NCBI RefSeq assembly: GCF_018122735.1
Contig: NZ_JAGRRD010000001.1
Span: forward strand, 1,380,375-1,444,374
From: Azoarcus sp. L1K30
Lineage (GTDB): Bacteria; Pseudomonadota; Gammaproteobacteria; Burkholderiales; Rhodocyclaceae
Direction: 5' to 3'
Length of the DNA: 64,000 bases
In this document: positions 19,108-29,401 of the stretch, piece by piece
Numbering within the stretch: position 1 is the first letter of the stretch
How the letters are laid out: each line of letters starts with the position of its first letter
Notes under the pieces: generated by a model
Databases searched by the model: none
What the model was told of the DNA's origin: nothing
What the model saw: only the letters and a program-made list of their open reading frames with translations
Translations under genes and position numbers: made by a program

Positions 19108-20059
19108 GATTACGTGGTTCCAGTGCATCCAGGCGATCGATGAATTGCTGCAACTCCAGTGGCAGCGCCGCTTCGAGCGTCAGCCGCTCGCCTGTCAACG
19201 GGTGAATGAAACTCAGCTTCGCCGCATGCAGGAACATGCGCTTCAGCCCCTCGCCTTCGAGCCGCTTGTTGAGTGCAAAGTCGCCATACTTGTCATCCCC
19301 GCACAACTGAAAGCCAAGATGAGCAAGGTGCACGCGGATCTGATGCGTGCGCCCGGTCTTGAGTTCCACTTCGAGCAGACTGTATTTCTCCCAGCGCCGA
19401 ACCAAGCGAACGATACTGTGTGAGGGCTTGCCCTCCGGACTCACCCGCACCCGCCGCTCGCCGTCGGCCGTCAGGTACTTGTACAGCGGCGCTTTCACAT
19501 GCTGCAGCGGGTTGGTCCAGCGCCCCGGCACCAGCGTCAGGTAGCGCTTTTCCATGGCGCCGTCGCGCATCATGTCGTGCAGCACGGTCAGGGCCGAGCG
19601 CTTCTTTGCGACGATGAGCAGACCCGAGGTCTCGCGATCGAGTCGGTGCGCGAGTTCGAGCATACGCAACTCAGGACGCTGCACACGAAGCTGTTCGATC
19701 ACGCCGTGGCTGATTCCACTCCCCCCATGCACGGCTTTGCCGGAAGGCTTGTCGATGACGAGAATCGCATCGTCCTCATACACCACGGGCAAAGCCTTGC
19801 CCGCCGGCGGCGGCACGGCACGGGCGGTCTCGGCAATGCGTATCGGCGGAATGCGCACCTCGTCACCCAGCGCAAGCCGATATGTCTGCTGCACGCGCCC
19901 GCCATTCACCCGCACTTCGCCGCTGCGCAAGATGCGATAGACGTGACTCTTGGGCACCCCTTTCGCCAGGCGCAGGAGATAGTTGTCGATACGCTGGCCG
20001 GCCGCCGATTCGTCGATTGTTTCATGCCGAACCGCAATCGCTTTGCCTTGAGTCGTCAT
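19100..20059 (-). CDS. rluC: 23S rRNA pseudouridine synthase RluC family
   Basis: A 319-residue enzyme that makes pseudouridines in 23S rRNA. An S4 RNA-binding domain lies at about 18-75 (QRIDNYLLRLAKGVPKSHVYRIL), and the catalytic Asp is in HRLDRETSGLLIVAKK (about residue 150). The ATG at 20059 gives MTTQGKAIAVRHETIDE. It is divergent from rne, the classical rne/rluC pair, which favours RluC over RluA/RluD. Confidence 0.9.
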   Translation of the reverse strand: MTTQGKAIAVRHETIDESAAGQRIDNYLLRLAKGVPKSHVYRILRSGEVRVNGGRVQQTYRLALGDEVRIPPIRIAETARAVPPPAGKALPVVYEDDAILVIDKPSGKAVHGGSGISHGVIEQLRVQRPELRMLELAHRLDRETSGLLIVAKKRSALTVLHDMMRDGAMEKRYLTLVPGRWTNPLQHVKAPLYKYLTADGERRVRVSPEGKPSHSIVRLVRRWEKYSLLEVELKTGRTHQIRVHLAHLGFQLCGDDKYGDFALNKRLEGEGLKRMFLHAAKLSFIHPLTGERLTLEAALPLELQQFIDRLDALEPRNHG

Positions 20060-20481
20060 CCTGAAATATACTTCCCTGCGGTTGAATCCGGTTGCGGTCG
20101 GCATCCCCTCGCGCCAAGAGGCGGCTGAGGATGTACGACGATGAGCCCGCACCAGCGCTCCCGGTAAACCGAAGCGTGCCACACGAAGCCCAAAAAGGGC
20201 GCCGATGGTAACGCAAACGACAAACTTCGACACACCCATCCAGCCTCGCGGTTGGATTTAGACGCGCAGCACATACGCAGGATCAAATGCATTTGCCTGC
20301 TGATCCACGGACACTAGCAGGCAGATTCAAGAGAGTATCGACCAGCCGACCCATCACAGCCAATATTGACCTATTGACCACCGGATGAAAGTAGCCTTAC
20401 CAAACTGCTCCTGACCCCGGAAAGCGCGATGGTGCGCGCCGTTCGTCCTGCCCGTGTGCATTGCGCGGGAGAACGATCCAA
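20060..20481. other. rluC-rne divergent intergenic region and rne leader
   Basis: This 422-base gap separates divergent rluC and rne. No open reading frame in it is convincing. It contains an 8-bp perfect inverted repeat, TGCCTGCT (20294-20301) and AGCAGGCA (20316-20323), with a 14-base loop. RNase E genes often have structured leaders through which the enzyme degrades its own message, so this hairpin may be part of such a leader; I see no further clear promoter. Confidence 0.5.
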
Positions 20482-23472
20482 ATGAAGCGAATGCTCTTTA
20501 ATGCGACGCAGGCAGAAGAACTGCGCGTCGCGATTGTCGACGGTCAGAAACTGATCGATCTCGACATCGAATCGGCCAACAAGGAAGAACGCAAGAGCAA
20601 TATCTACAAGGCGGTCATCACCCGCCTCGAGCCCAGCCTCGAGGCCGCTTTCGTGGATTACGGCGCCGAGCGCCATGGCTTCCTGCCTTTCAAGGAGATC
20701 TCGCGTTCCTACTTCCAGCCTGGCGTCGACGCCAGCAAGGCGAGCATCAAGGAAGCACTGCGCGAAGGCCAGGAGCTGATCGTCCAGGTCGAGAAGGACG
20801 AGCGCGGCAACAAGGGCGCCGCGCTCACCACCTATATCTCGCTGGCCGGCCGCTACCTTGTGCTGATGCCGAACAACCCGCGTGGCGGTGGCGTATCGCG
20901 CCGTGTCGAGGGTGACGAGCGTGCTGAACTGCGCGAAGTGATGGACAATCTCGAGGTTCCCTCGGGCATGAGCCTGATCGCCCGCACCGCCGCCATCGGC
21001 CGCGGGGCGGAAGAACTGCAGTGGGACCTCAACTACCTGCTGCAACTGTGGACCGCCATCGAAGGCGCAGCCCAGGGTCAGGCCGGTGCGTTCCTGATCT
21101 ACCAGGAAGGCAGCCTGGTGATTCGCGCCATCCGCGATTACTTCCAGCCCGACATCGGCGAGATTCTGATCGATACCGACGAGATCCATGAACAGGCTCA
21201 CCAGTTCATGGCCCACGTAATGCCGGGCAACGTCAACCGGATCAAGCGTTACAGTGACGATGTTCCGCTGTTTTCCCGCTTCCAGATCGAGCACCAGATC
21301 GAGTCCGCCTATTCGCGCCAGGTCGGCCTGCCTTCAGGCGGCGCGGTGGTCATCGACCACACGGAGGCGCTGGTCTCCATCGACGTCAACTCGGGCCGCG
21401 CGACAAAAGGTGCCGACATCGAGGAAACCGCCTTCCGCACCAACCTTGAAGCGGCCGACGAGATTGCCCGTCAGCTGCGTCTGCGCGACCTCGGCGGCCT
21501 GATCGTCATCGACTTCATCGACATGGAGTCGCAGAAGAATCAGCGCGAGGTCGAGAACCGTCTGCGCGAGGCCTTGCGCCACGATCGTGCTCGCGTACAG
21601 ACCGGCAAGATCAGCCGGTTCGGCCTGCTCGAGCTGTCGCGCCAGCGCCTGCGTCCGGCCCTGGCCGAGACCAGCTACATCACCTGCCCGCGCTGCAACG
21701 GCACCGGCCATATCCGCAGCACCGAATCGTCCGCCCTGCACATCGTGCGCATCCTCGAAGAGGAGGCCATGAAGGACAACACGGGCGCGGTGCATCTGCA
21801 GGTGCCGGTTGACGTCGCCACCTTCCTGCTCAACGAGAAGCGGGTCGACATCGCACGCATCGAGTATCGCCACAAGGTTCAGCTGATCATTGTGCCGAAC
21901 CGACACATGGAAACGCCCGCACACGAAATCGTCCGCCTGCGTCACGACCAGCTCAATCAGGAAGATATCGCGCTGGCCAGCTACCAGATGGTGCAGCAAC
22001 CGGCGGACTCCATCGCCGGAATGCCCAGCAAGGAAGGCGAGAAACCGGTGCGCCAGGAAGCGGCCGTCAAGGGCATTTCTCCCGCCCAACCAGCGCCAGT
22101 CGTCGCAGAAAAGGTGGAGACGCCCCCGGTCGCAGCGCCCGCAAAGGGCCTCATCGCCCGTTTCCTGGGCTGGCTTACCGGCGAACCCGCCCCGGCCGCA
22201 GCGCCCAAACCGGCTGTCGAATCGACCCCGAAACGCGAGCCGCGTGGACGTGGTGAGCGCGGCGGCGAACGTCGGGGCAACGGCCGTAACGGCCGTCGCG
22301 ACGGTCAACGTGGAGAACGCGCCGAAAGCGAAGCCGGTGCCCGCAACCAACGCGCCGACAAGACCGACAGCTCCGAACGCGAGAAGCCACAGCGTCAGGC
22401 GCAGGAGCGGGGTGAGCGCGGCGAGCGAACCGAGGAAGGCACGCGCAACCGCGGCCGGCGCCAGCGCCAGCCACGCCAGGACGAGGCGAGCAAGGTCAGC
22501 GAAACCAATGTCGAACTGCTGGCTACCGAAGCAGCGGTCGCCGCTGCCGCCGTGGCCGAAACGGTAAGCTCGACGGTTGCGCCGACGAACGATGAAGGCA
22601 CCCCCGAGAAACGCCGCCGACGCAGCAGGGGACGTCGCGAACGTCGCAACGGTGAGAATCAGGAAAATGTCGAGCAGCAGTCGGTGACGACGGAAGACAA
22701 CACTGAAGCCGCCCCCGCGGCCGATGCGTTGCCGCAGGCACCTGCAGCGCAGACTGCCGCTGAACCGTCACCGGCCCCGTCGCTCGAATCACCAGCGGAG
22801 TCGCCCGTGATCGAAGCCGCACTTCCGGTTGCCGTTCCCGAATCAGCAGTGCAGACCGAAGTGGCAGCCCCGTCCGAGCAGGCACCATTGCCGGTTGCGG
22901 TCTCGACGCTCAGCGCCGACCCCGCGATTGAAGCAGCTCCCGCCACAGTCGAGGCTGCACCTGCGCCTGCTGACGTTGCCGAAACCGAGCCTGTGACCGT
23001 CGTCGCCGAAGCCATCGTCGACACAACGGCGGAGCGCGCCGATGCTGCTGGGACCCCGGACACGGTATCTGCAGCCGTTGCGCCCGTACAGGAAACCGCC
23101 GCAGCGTTCGAGGATTCAGTGGTCGACGGCGAACCAGCACTTGCATCGGCAGCGGCCACGGAGACGGCACAGGCACCCGAAGCGGACCTTGCCCGTCACA
23201 CCGCGACAACGACGGATCAGGCCACTGTCGCTGCAGACGAAATGCCTGCCGGCGGCGCGAGCGCCTCAGCCCAGGCCCCGGCCACACTGGGACCGATCGA
23301 CCTCGCCGGCGCCCTGGAGGAGTCCGGACTGGTCATGATCGAGACCAGCGAGGACAAAAAGGCTCGGTTTGGTACCGGGGCGCCGGAAGCCCCCCAACAG
23401 CTTGGACGCAAGCCCCGTCCGCAGGTGGTCGTCATCGAGGAACCCTTGCAACAGGTCGAAACGCAGAAGTAA
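20482..23472 (+). CDS. rne: Ribonuclease E
   Basis: Endoribonuclease and degradosome scaffold of 996 residues. An S1 domain occupies about 35-120, the DNase I-like catalytic part has SIDVNSG (Asp near 303) and VIDFIDM (Asp near 346), and the zinc link [12 protein letters not shown] follows near 404. From about 520 the protein becomes disordered, with Arg/Gly-rich segments near 590-640 and [12 protein letters not shown] near 718, then a long Ala/Pro/Glu-rich tail of about 270 residues ending in a conserved-looking [14 protein letters not shown]. The start is the ATG at 20482. A terminator follows. Confidence 0.96.
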   Translation: MKRMLFNATQAEELRVAIVDGQKLIDLDIESANKEERKSNIYKAVITRLEPSLEAAFVDYGAERHGFLPFKEISRSYFQPGVDASKASIKEALREGQELIVQVEKDERGNKGAALTTYISLAGRYLVLMPNNPRGGGVSRRVEGDERAELREVMDNLEVPSGMSLIARTAAIGRGAEELQWDLNYLLQLWTAIEGAAQGQAGAFLIYQEGSLVIRAIRDYFQPDIGEILIDTDEIHEQAHQFMAHVMPGNVNRIKRYSDDVPLFSRFQIEHQIESAYSRQVGLPSGGAVVIDHTEALVSIDVNSGRATKGADIEETAFRTNLEAADEIARQLRLRDLGGLIVIDFIDMESQKNQREVENRLREALRHDRARVQTGKISRFGLLELSRQRLRPALAETSYITCPRCNGTGHIRSTESSALHIVRILEEEAMKDNTGAVHLQVPVDVATFLLNEKRVDIARIEYRHKVQLIIVPNRHMETPAHEIVRLRHDQLNQEDIALASYQMVQQPADSIAGMPSKEGEKPVRQEAAVKGISPAQPAPVVAEKVETPPVAAPAKGLIARFLGWLTGEPAPAAAPKPAVESTPKREPRGRGERGGERRGNGRNGRRDGQRGERAESEAGARNQRADKTDSSEREKPQRQAQERGERGERTEEGTRNRGRRQRQPRQDEASKVSETNVELLATEAAVAAAAVAETVSSTVAPTNDEGTPEKRRRRSRGRRERRNGENQENVEQQSVTTEDNTEAAPAADALPQAPAAQTAAEPSPAPSLESPAESPVIEAALPVAVPESAVQTEVAAPSEQAPLPVAVSTLSADPAIEAAPATVEAAPAPADVAETEPVTVVAEAIVDTTAERADAAGTPDTVSAAVAPVQETAAAFEDSVVDGEPALASAAATETAQAPEADLARHTATTTDQATVAADEMPAGGASASAQAPATLGPIDLAGALEESGLVMIETSEDKKARFGTGAPEAPQQLGRKPRPQVVVIEEPLQQVETQK

Positions 23473-23513
23473 GCCAAGTCTGACCGCACCTGCGGGTGCG
23501 GCAGCACAGCACG

Positions 23514-23545
23514 AAGCCGCCGGCACACGTCCGGCGGCTTTTTTT
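23514..23545 (+). terminator. Rho-independent terminator of rne
   Basis: GCCGCCGG (23516-23523), a 7-base loop and CCGGCGGC (23531-23538) are followed by seven T residues. A second small hairpin (23484-23501, CCGCACC-TGCG-GGTGCGG) sits between it and the rne stop. Confidence 0.85.
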
Positions 23546-23578
23546 CTTTCGGACGACTGCCGTACCGGACTACCTTCG

Positions 23579-24061
23579 TCAGTTGTCGTGATCGGCAGTC
23601 GCCGCAAGCGCGGCCAGGAGTGCCTTGACCCCCTCCTCACACTGATCCAGCACGTACTCGAAGCCCTTCAGACCGCCATAGAAGGGGTCGGGCACTTCAT
23701 CATGCTCGGCGGATGGGGCAAATTGCATGAACAGACCGATCTTGTGCCGGTACACCTCGGGGCAATCCCGCATCATGAACTCGAGGTGGCGACGATCCAT
23801 CGCGAGCAGAAGATCGAATTCCTGATAGTCGCGGAGCTCGATCTTGCGCGCACGCAAGGTAGTCAAGTCATAGCCGCGCTGCGCCGCCGCGCGCGCGGAT
23901 CTCGGATCCGGGCCTTCTCCGGCGTGATAGCCCTGCGTGCCAGCCGAATCGACCTCGATCTCGTCACCAAGTCCGGCGGCTTCGATGAAATTCCGCGCAA
24001 CGCCCTCCGCCGTCGGCGAACGGCAGATATTGCCCGAACACACGAACAGTATTCTTTTCAT
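23579..24061 (-). CDS. Low-molecular-weight protein tyrosine phosphatase
   Basis: A 160-residue phosphatase with the P-loop VCSGNICRSPTAEG (CX5R, residues 8-14) and the general-acid Asp in DPFYGG (about 125). Such enzymes dephosphorylate tyrosine kinases controlling polysaccharide export, or arsenate reductase-like substrates. Here there is no kinase or polysaccharide gene beside it, so the partner is unknown. It follows uvrB by 17 bases in the same direction and may be co-transcribed. Confidence 0.9.
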   Translation of the reverse strand: MKRILFVCSGNICRSPTAEGVARNFIEAAGLGDEIEVDSAGTQGYHAGEGPDPRSARAAAQRGYDLTTLRARKIELRDYQEFDLLLAMDRRHLEFMMRDCPEVYRHKIGLFMQFAPSAEHDEVPDPFYGGLKGFEYVLDQCEEGVKALLAALAATADHDN

Positions 24062-24078
24062 GTTGATCCCTCTCCCTG

Positions 24079-26151
24079 TCAGCCGCTTCCGTGCTGGTCG
24101 GCACCGAAAGCCCTCTCCCGTAGGCGGAACAGTTCGTCCCGCGCTGCTGCAGCCTTCTCGAATTCGAGATTGCGCGCATGCTCCTGCATCTCTTTTTCCA
24201 GCTTCTTGATCATGCGGGCAAGCGCTTTTTCGTCCATGAGAGCGTAATCCGCCCGCGCCTCGGCCGCAATGGAAGCACGCTTTTCATCGTCCGCGGAATA
24301 GACCCCATCGATGATGTCCTTGATGCGCTTGCTCACCGTCCTTGGGACAATCCCGTTGGCCTCGTTGAAGGCAATCTGCTTCGTGCGCCGGCGCTCGGTC
24401 TCGTCGATGGCCAGTTGCATCGATCTTGTGACGCGATCGGCATAGAGAATGGCCGTACCGTGGATATGGCGTGCCGCGCGCCCGATAGTCTGGATCAGCG
24501 ATCGTTCCGAGCGCAGGAAACCCTCCTTGTCGGCATCGAGAATGGCAACAAGTGACACCTCGGGAATATCGAGCCCTTCGCGGAGAAGGTTGATGCCGAC
24601 CAGAATGTCGAACTCCCCCAACCGCAAGTCGCGGATGATCTCCACCCGTTCCACCGTGTCGATATCCGAATGCAGATAACGCACGCGTACGCCGTTCTCG
24701 TTCAGATAGTCGGTCAGGTCTTCAGCCATACGCTTGGTCAGCACCGTAACGAGGACCCGCTCCTTCGCCGCCACCCTGCGCTTTATTTCACCGAGCAGGT
24801 CGTCCACCTGAGTGCTGGCCGGGCGCACCTCGACGACCGGGTCGATCAATCCGGTTGGGCGCACCACTTGCTCCACGACCTGCCCCTGGTGCTCGGCCTC
24901 ATACGCTGCGGGCGTGGCGGAGACGAAGATGGTCTGCGGCATCAGGCGTTCGAACTCGTCGAACTTGAGCGGCCTGTTGTCCAGCGCAGAAGGCAGGCGA
25001 AAACCGTAGTTCACCAGATTCTCCTTGCGCGACCGGTCGCCCTTGTACATCCCGCCCACCTGTCCGATCGACACGTGCGATTCATCGATGAACATCAGCG
25101 CATCGGGCGGCAGATAGTCGATCAGCGTCGGTGGCGGCTCCCCCGGACTGCGGCCGGACAGATGGCGCGAGTAGTTCTCGATGCCTTTGCAGAACCCCAT
25201 TTCATTGAGCATTTCGAGATCGAAGCGGGTGCGCTGCTCGATGCGCTGCGCCTCCACCAACTGCCCCTGGGTCTGGAAGTGGTTGATCCTGAGCTCGAGC
25301 TCGGCCTTGATCGCCTCGATCGCCTTCAGCACGGTCGCGCGCGGGGTGACGTAGTGGCTGGACGGATACACGGTGAAGCGCCCGAGCCGGTGCTTGAGGT
25401 GGCCAGTCAGCGGATCGAACAGCGTCAGGTGTTCGACCTCGTCGTCGAACATCTCGATCCTGATCGCCAACTCCGCATTCTCCGACGGGAACACGTCGAT
25501 CACATCTCCGCGCACGCGAAAGGTGCCGCGCCGGAAGTCGATGTCGGAGCGTGTGTATTGCATCGCCACCAGGCGCTGGATGAGATCGCGATGCGCCATC
25601 TTCTCACCCTCACGCAGGTGCAGGATCATGGCGTGATAATCCACCGGATCGCCGATACCGTAGATGCACGACACCGTCGCCACGATCACGACGTCGCGCC
25701 GCTCCATCAGACTCTTTGTCGCCGAAAGACGCATCTGCTCGATGTGCTCGTTGATCGACGAATCCTTCTCGATAAACAGATCGCGCGAAGGCACATAGGC
25801 CTCGGGCTGGTAGTAGTCGTAGTAGCTGACGAAGTACTCCACCGCGTTTTCCGGCAGAAACTCTCGAAACTCAGCGTACAACTGCGCCGCCAGCGTCTTG
25901 TTGGGCGCCAGCACCAGCGCCGGCTTGCCCATGTGAGCAATCACATTGGCCATCGTGTAGGTCTTGCCCGAGCCGGTCACCCCGAGCAGGGTCTGATACA
26001 TCAACCCATCCTCGACCCCCTCGACCAGTTTCGCGATGGCCTCCGGCTGATCTCCGGCGGGCGGAAACGGCCGATGCAGGCGAAACGGACTGCCCTCAAA
26101 AGTAACGATGTCGACTGCGTGCTGCGAAGCACTGTCGTCTGAAGTCTGCAT
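24079..26151 (-). CDS. uvrB: Excinuclease ABC subunit B
   Basis: DNA-damage recognition helicase of nucleotide excision repair, 690 residues. Walker A is [10 protein letters not shown] near residue 50, the beta-hairpin region follows ([12 protein letters not shown]), the DEAD-like motif is FIDESH, helicase motifs V/VI include QTIGRAARH, and a C-terminal UVR motif ([17 protein letters not shown]) lies near 650. The ATG at 26151 is the first that fits the family. I see no LexA-type operator in the 144 bases upstream. Confidence 0.97.
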   Translation of the reverse strand: MQTSDDSASQHAVDIVTFEGSPFRLHRPFPPAGDQPEAIAKLVEGVEDGLMYQTLLGVTGSGKTYTMANVIAHMGKPALVLAPNKTLAAQLYAEFREFLPENAVEYFVSYYDYYQPEAYVPSRDLFIEKDSSINEHIEQMRLSATKSLMERRDVVIVATVSCIYGIGDPVDYHAMILHLREGEKMAHRDLIQRLVAMQYTRSDIDFRRGTFRVRGDVIDVFPSENAELAIRIEMFDDEVEHLTLFDPLTGHLKHRLGRFTVYPSSHYVTPRATVLKAIEAIKAELELRINHFQTQGQLVEAQRIEQRTRFDLEMLNEMGFCKGIENYSRHLSGRSPGEPPPTLIDYLPPDALMFIDESHVSIGQVGGMYKGDRSRKENLVNYGFRLPSALDNRPLKFDEFERLMPQTIFVSATPAAYEAEHQGQVVEQVVRPTGLIDPVVEVRPASTQVDDLLGEIKRRVAAKERVLVTVLTKRMAEDLTDYLNENGVRVRYLHSDIDTVERVEIIRDLRLGEFDILVGINLLREGLDIPEVSLVAILDADKEGFLRSERSLIQTIGRAARHIHGTAILYADRVTRSMQLAIDETERRRTKQIAFNEANGIVPRTVSKRIKDIIDGVYSADDEKRASIAAEARADYALMDEKALARMIKKLEKEMQEHARNLEFEKAAAARDELFRLRERAFGADQHGSG

Positions 26152-26295
26152 GCTAGAATTTCCGATTGTGCCGAGTGTCACCGGAACATCCGGAGAGACT
26201 CGCGTCAAACGTTGATTATTTCCCAAAACGCACGTCACGGCTCGGCCCGATTGCCAGCCCGACGGGCGAGAACCGCAAGCGCAACTGGAGCTAAC

Positions 26296-27501
26296 ATGTC
26301 TGCATCGATCTTCGCCAATGTCGAAATGGCGCCCCGTGACCCGATCCTCGGTCTGAACGAAGCCTTCAACGCCGACGCGCGCGCCGAGAAGGTGAACCTC
26401 GGGGTCGGCGTGTATTACGACGACAATGGCAAGATTCCGCTGCTGGGGGCGGTTCGCGCGGCAGAAAAAGCCCGTCTCGAAGCCATGCCGCCGCGCGGCT
26501 ACCAGCCGATCGAAGGCGCCGCCAACTATAACAGCGCCGTTCAGAATCTCCTGCTGGGCAAGGATTCGCCGCTCATCGCCAACGGCCAGGTCGTCACCAT
26601 CGAAGCACTGGGTGGCACCGGCGCGCTCAAGGTCGGTGCCGACTATCTGAAGCGTCTGCTGCCGGGCGCCAGCGTCTACATTTCCGATCCGAGCTGGGAA
26701 AACCATCGCGCGCTGTTCGAGTCCGCCGGCTTCACGGTCGAGAACTACCCCTACTACGATGCAGCCACCCGTGGTGTCAATTTCGACGCCATGAAGGCAA
26801 AGCTCGACAGCCTCCCGGCCGGCTCGATCATCGTCCTTCATGCATGTTGCCACAACCCCACCGGTGCCGACCTGTCCGATGCGCAATGGGACGAAGTGGT
26901 CGCCGCCTGCCGCAGCCGCAACCTGGTTCCCTTCCTCGACATGGCCTATCAGGGCTTTGCAGACGGCATCGACGCCGATGCCGTGGCGGTACGCGCGTTC
27001 TCCGCCAGCGGCCTGCAGTTCTTCGTCTCCAGCTCCTTCTCGAAGAGTTTCTCCCTCTATGGCGAGCGTGTCGGCGCACTGTCGATCATCACCTCCGGCA
27101 AGGAAGAAAGCGCACGCGTGCTGTCCCAGGTCAAGCGCGTCATCCGCACCAACTATTCCAACCCGCCCATCCATGGCGGTGCGGTGGTCGCAGCCGTGCT
27201 CAACTCGCCTGAACTGCGGCAGCAGTGGGAAGACGAGCTCGCCGGCATGCGTGATCGTATCCGCAGCATGCGCACCAGTCTGGTCGAGCAACTCAAGGCG
27301 GCCGGCGTCACGCAGGATTTCTCCTTTGTCATCAAGCAGCGCGGCATGTTCTCCTACACCGGCCTGAGCGCTGCACAAGTCGAGAAGCTCAAGGCCGACT
27401 TCGGCATCTACGCTGTATCGACGGGACGGATCTGCCTTGCCGCGCTCAACTCCAAGAACATCGCCTATGTGGCAAACGCAATCGCCGCAGTGGTGAAATA
27501 A
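26296..27501 (+). CDS. Aspartate/aromatic aminotransferase, class I
   Basis: A 401-residue PLP enzyme of the AspC/TyrB type, transferring amino groups from aspartate or aromatic amino acids to 2-oxoglutarate. It begins [21 protein letters not shown], has [16 protein letters not shown], the CHNPTGAD motif, and the PLP Lys in [18 protein letters not shown] (about residue 245). GGAG precedes the ATG at 26296. AspC and TyrB cannot be separated by eye. It is divergent from uvrB and upstream of the tRNA-Asn genes. Confidence 0.93.
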   Translation: MSASIFANVEMAPRDPILGLNEAFNADARAEKVNLGVGVYYDDNGKIPLLGAVRAAEKARLEAMPPRGYQPIEGAANYNSAVQNLLLGKDSPLIANGQVVTIEALGGTGALKVGADYLKRLLPGASVYISDPSWENHRALFESAGFTVENYPYYDAATRGVNFDAMKAKLDSLPAGSIIVLHACCHNPTGADLSDAQWDEVVAACRSRNLVPFLDMAYQGFADGIDADAVAVRAFSASGLQFFVSSSFSKSFSLYGERVGALSIITSGKEESARVLSQVKRVIRTNYSNPPIHGGAVVAAVLNSPELRQQWEDELAGMRDRIRSMRTSLVEQLKAAGVTQDFSFVIKQRGMFSYTGLSAAQVEKLKADFGIYAVSTGRICLAALNSKNIAYVANAIAAVVK

Positions 27502-27542
27502 GTTGTCCGAAGGGAATACGCGCAAAATTTGCGTTTAATTCC

Positions 27543-27571
27543 TTGACGAAATGGCGCGTGCTGCCTACAAT
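27543..27571 (+). promoter_or_regulatory. Sigma-70 promoter of the tRNA-Asn genes
   Basis: TTGACG (27543-27548), a 17-base spacer and TACAAT (27566-27571) lie 12 bases before the first tRNA. A GC-rich discriminator (GCGCGCC) follows the -10, as in stringently controlled stable-RNA promoters. Confidence 0.75.
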
Positions 27572-27583
27572 GCGCGCCTCTGT

Positions 27584-27659
27584 TCCTCGATAGCTCAGTC
27601 GGTAGAGCGCCGGACTGTTAATCCGTAGGTCCCTGGTTCGAGCCCAGGTCGAGGAGCCA
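27584..27659 (+). tRNA. tRNA-Asn(GTT), normal copy
   Basis: The acceptor stem TCCTCGA pairs with TCGAGGA, followed by G and an encoded CCA (27657-27659). The D arm is GCTC/GAGC, the anticodon GTT is at 27617-27619, the variable loop is the standard five bases AGGTC, and the T arm CCTGG-TTCGAGC-CCAGG is perfect. Total 76 bases. Confidence 0.97.
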
Positions 27660-27670
27660 GACTGAATACC

Positions 27671-27702
27671 GGGCAATCATCAGCATGACGAAGTGATTGC
27701 CC
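27671..27702 (+). other. Perfect hairpin in the spacer between the two tRNA-Asn genes
   Basis: GGGCAATCA (27671-27679) and TGATTGCCC (27694-27702) form a 9-bp perfect stem with a 14-base loop, beginning 12 bases after the first tRNA's CCA. No T-tract follows, so a processing signal or stabilising structure is more likely than a terminator. Confidence 0.5.
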
Positions 27703-27739
27703 TTGGGGGTCACCCCGACAATTTGATTTGCAGATTTAT

Positions 27740-27826
27740 TCCTCGATAGCTCAGTCGGTAGAGCGCCGGACTGTTAATCCGTAGGTCATCCGTAGGTCCC
27801 TGGTTCGAGCCCAGGTCGAGGAGCCA
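27740..27826 (+). tRNA. tRNA-Asn(GTT) variant with 11-base tandem duplication
   Basis: Identical to the first tRNA-Asn at every position except that ATCCGTAGGTC, the 3' side of the anticodon stem plus variable loop, is present twice in tandem, giving 87 bases. If the first copy pairs, the anticodon arm is normal and the variable region is 16 bases, like a class II tRNA. If the second copy pairs, the anticodon loop becomes 18 bases. Acceptor, D and T arms and the CCA are intact. Whether it is charged and functional is uncertain. Confidence 0.85.
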
Positions 27827-27837
27827 GCATCAAGCGG

Positions 27838-27868
27838 AAAGCCAACCTTTCGAGGTTGGCTTTCTTGC
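27838..27868 (+). terminator. Terminator after the tRNA-Asn pair
   Basis: AAAGCCAACCT, a TTCG tetraloop and AGGTTGGCTTT make an 11-bp perfect stem followed by CTTGC. It lies 11 bases after the second tRNA and probably ends the tandem tRNA transcript, although the T-tract after the stem is short. Confidence 0.75.
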
Positions 27869-28057
27869 GTTCGGCGGTCCCGAGTCGCGCACAATGACAC
27901 GGGATGGATCATGCCCCCCAATGCCCCCACACGCGCACCCCAATCGGCTTTTCCGTCGTGCCGGCCGCCCGGCACCGTACTCGATGCACGCAAGCCGCGT
28001 CCTGCCGTAAGATTGCGAGCCACGCCCGGCGTTATCAAAATTGGAAGGTCCCCCCAA

Positions 28058-29257
28058 ATGCTCGAACCGCACAAACCGCTCTCAGGGGTCAAGGTAGTCG
28101 AATTGGGGACGCTGATTGCCGGACCGTTCTGCACGCGGATACTGGCGGAGTTCGGTGCGAAGGTGATCAAGGTCGAATCCCCGGACGGCGGCGACCCCTT
28201 GCGGAAGTGGCGCAAGGTGTATGAGGGCACCTCCCTGTGGTGGTACGTCCAGGCGCGCAACAAGCAGTCCGTCACCGCAAACCTCAAGCATCCTGAGGGC
28301 ATCGCCTTCGTTCGGCGTCTGCTTGCCGGCGCCGACATCCTCGTCGAGAATTTTCGTCCCGGTGTTCTGGAAAAACTGGGGCTGGGCTGGGAATCATTGC
28401 GGGCGGAGAATCCCGGCCTCGTCATGGTTCGCCTGTCCGGGTTCGGGCAGACTGGCCCATACAAGGATCAACCCGGCTTTGGCGCCGTCGGCGAATCCAT
28501 GGGCGGACTCCGCTACGTGACCGGCTTCCCCGATCGTCCGCCGGTGCGCACCGGCATCTCGATCGGCGACTCCATCGCCGCCCTGTGGGGCGCAATTGGC
28601 GCCCTGATGGCGCTGCGGCACAAGGAGGTCAATGGCGGACCAGGGCAAGTGGTCGATGTCGCACTCTATGAAGCCGTTTTTGCGATGATGGAGTCGATGG
28701 TGCCTGAATTCGACGTCGTCGGTTTCGTTCGCGAACGCACCGGGAACATCATGCCCGGCATCACCCCGTCCAATACCCACACCACCCGCGACGGCAAGCA
28801 CGTCACCATCGGCGCCAACGGCGATGCGATCTTCAAACGTCTCATGCTCGCGATGGAACGTCCGGATCTGGCCAATGATGCGACACTTGCCGACAACACC
28901 GGGCGGGACGCGCGACGCGAAGAACTCTATCGTTTGATCGATGAGTGGTGTGCGCAGAAGGATGAGGCGGAAGTGCTGGCCATCCTCGCCGAAGCGGCGG
29001 TTCCGGCGTCACGAGTCTACTCGGTGGCCGACATGTTCGCCGACCCTCAGTTCATTGCCCGGCAAATGATCGAACGCACACAACTGCCTGACGGCAAGCC
29101 GTTCAGCATGCCGGGCATCGTCCCAAAACTGTCGGAAACACCGGGCAGCACCGAATGGCTGGGTCCGCAACTGGGCGAGCACACGGACAAGGTGCTGGCC
29201 ACGCTGGGCTACACGACCGAGCAGATCGCTGCGCTAAGAGCGGATGGTGCTGTCTAG
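28058..29257 (+). CDS. Class III (CaiB/BaiF) CoA-transferase
   Basis: A 399-residue family III CoA-transferase, moving CoA between carboxylic acids through enzyme-bound anhydride intermediates. It shows VVELGTLIAGPFCTRILAEFGAKVIKVE-type N-terminal elements (only part quoted), RLSGFGQTGPY, and the catalytic Asp171 in SIGDSIAALWG. GGAAGG precedes the ATG at 28058 with 8-base spacing. There is no acyl-CoA dehydrogenase, ligase or lyase alongside, so the substrate cannot be inferred. In this organism group such enzymes serve aromatic or dicarboxylic acid degradation. Confidence 0.88.
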   Translation: MLEPHKPLSGVKVVELGTLIAGPFCTRILAEFGAKVIKVESPDGGDPLRKWRKVYEGTSLWWYVQARNKQSVTANLKHPEGIAFVRRLLAGADILVENFRPGVLEKLGLGWESLRAENPGLVMVRLSGFGQTGPYKDQPGFGAVGESMGGLRYVTGFPDRPPVRTGISIGDSIAALWGAIGALMALRHKEVNGGPGQVVDVALYEAVFAMMESMVPEFDVVGFVRERTGNIMPGITPSNTHTTRDGKHVTIGANGDAIFKRLMLAMERPDLANDATLADNTGRDARREELYRLIDEWCAQKDEAEVLAILAEAAVPASRVYSVADMFADPQFIARQMIERTQLPDGKPFSMPGIVPKLSETPGSTEWLGPQLGEHTDKVLATLGYTTEQIAALRADGAV

Positions 29258-29401
29258 TCGCGCCCATCTCGTCCAGACCTATCCCACCCTCACGGTGCGG
29301 CATGGCGCGCATACGGATCGATCGATGAAGGTAGAATGCGCGCATTCCTTCGACGGCTCCGGTTTCGCGAGCCGTACTCACCCTCGCTTGAAGTCAGTTA
29401 G

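Noticed and set aside
26152-26295. Possible LexA operator before uvrB
   Set aside because: No CTGT-N8-ACAG-type palindrome is present in the gap.
26152-27525. Upstream extension of uvrB of about 450 codons, antisense to the aminotransferase
   Set aside because: uvrB starts at 26151 by homology; the extension is antisense to a gene with a clear PLP site.
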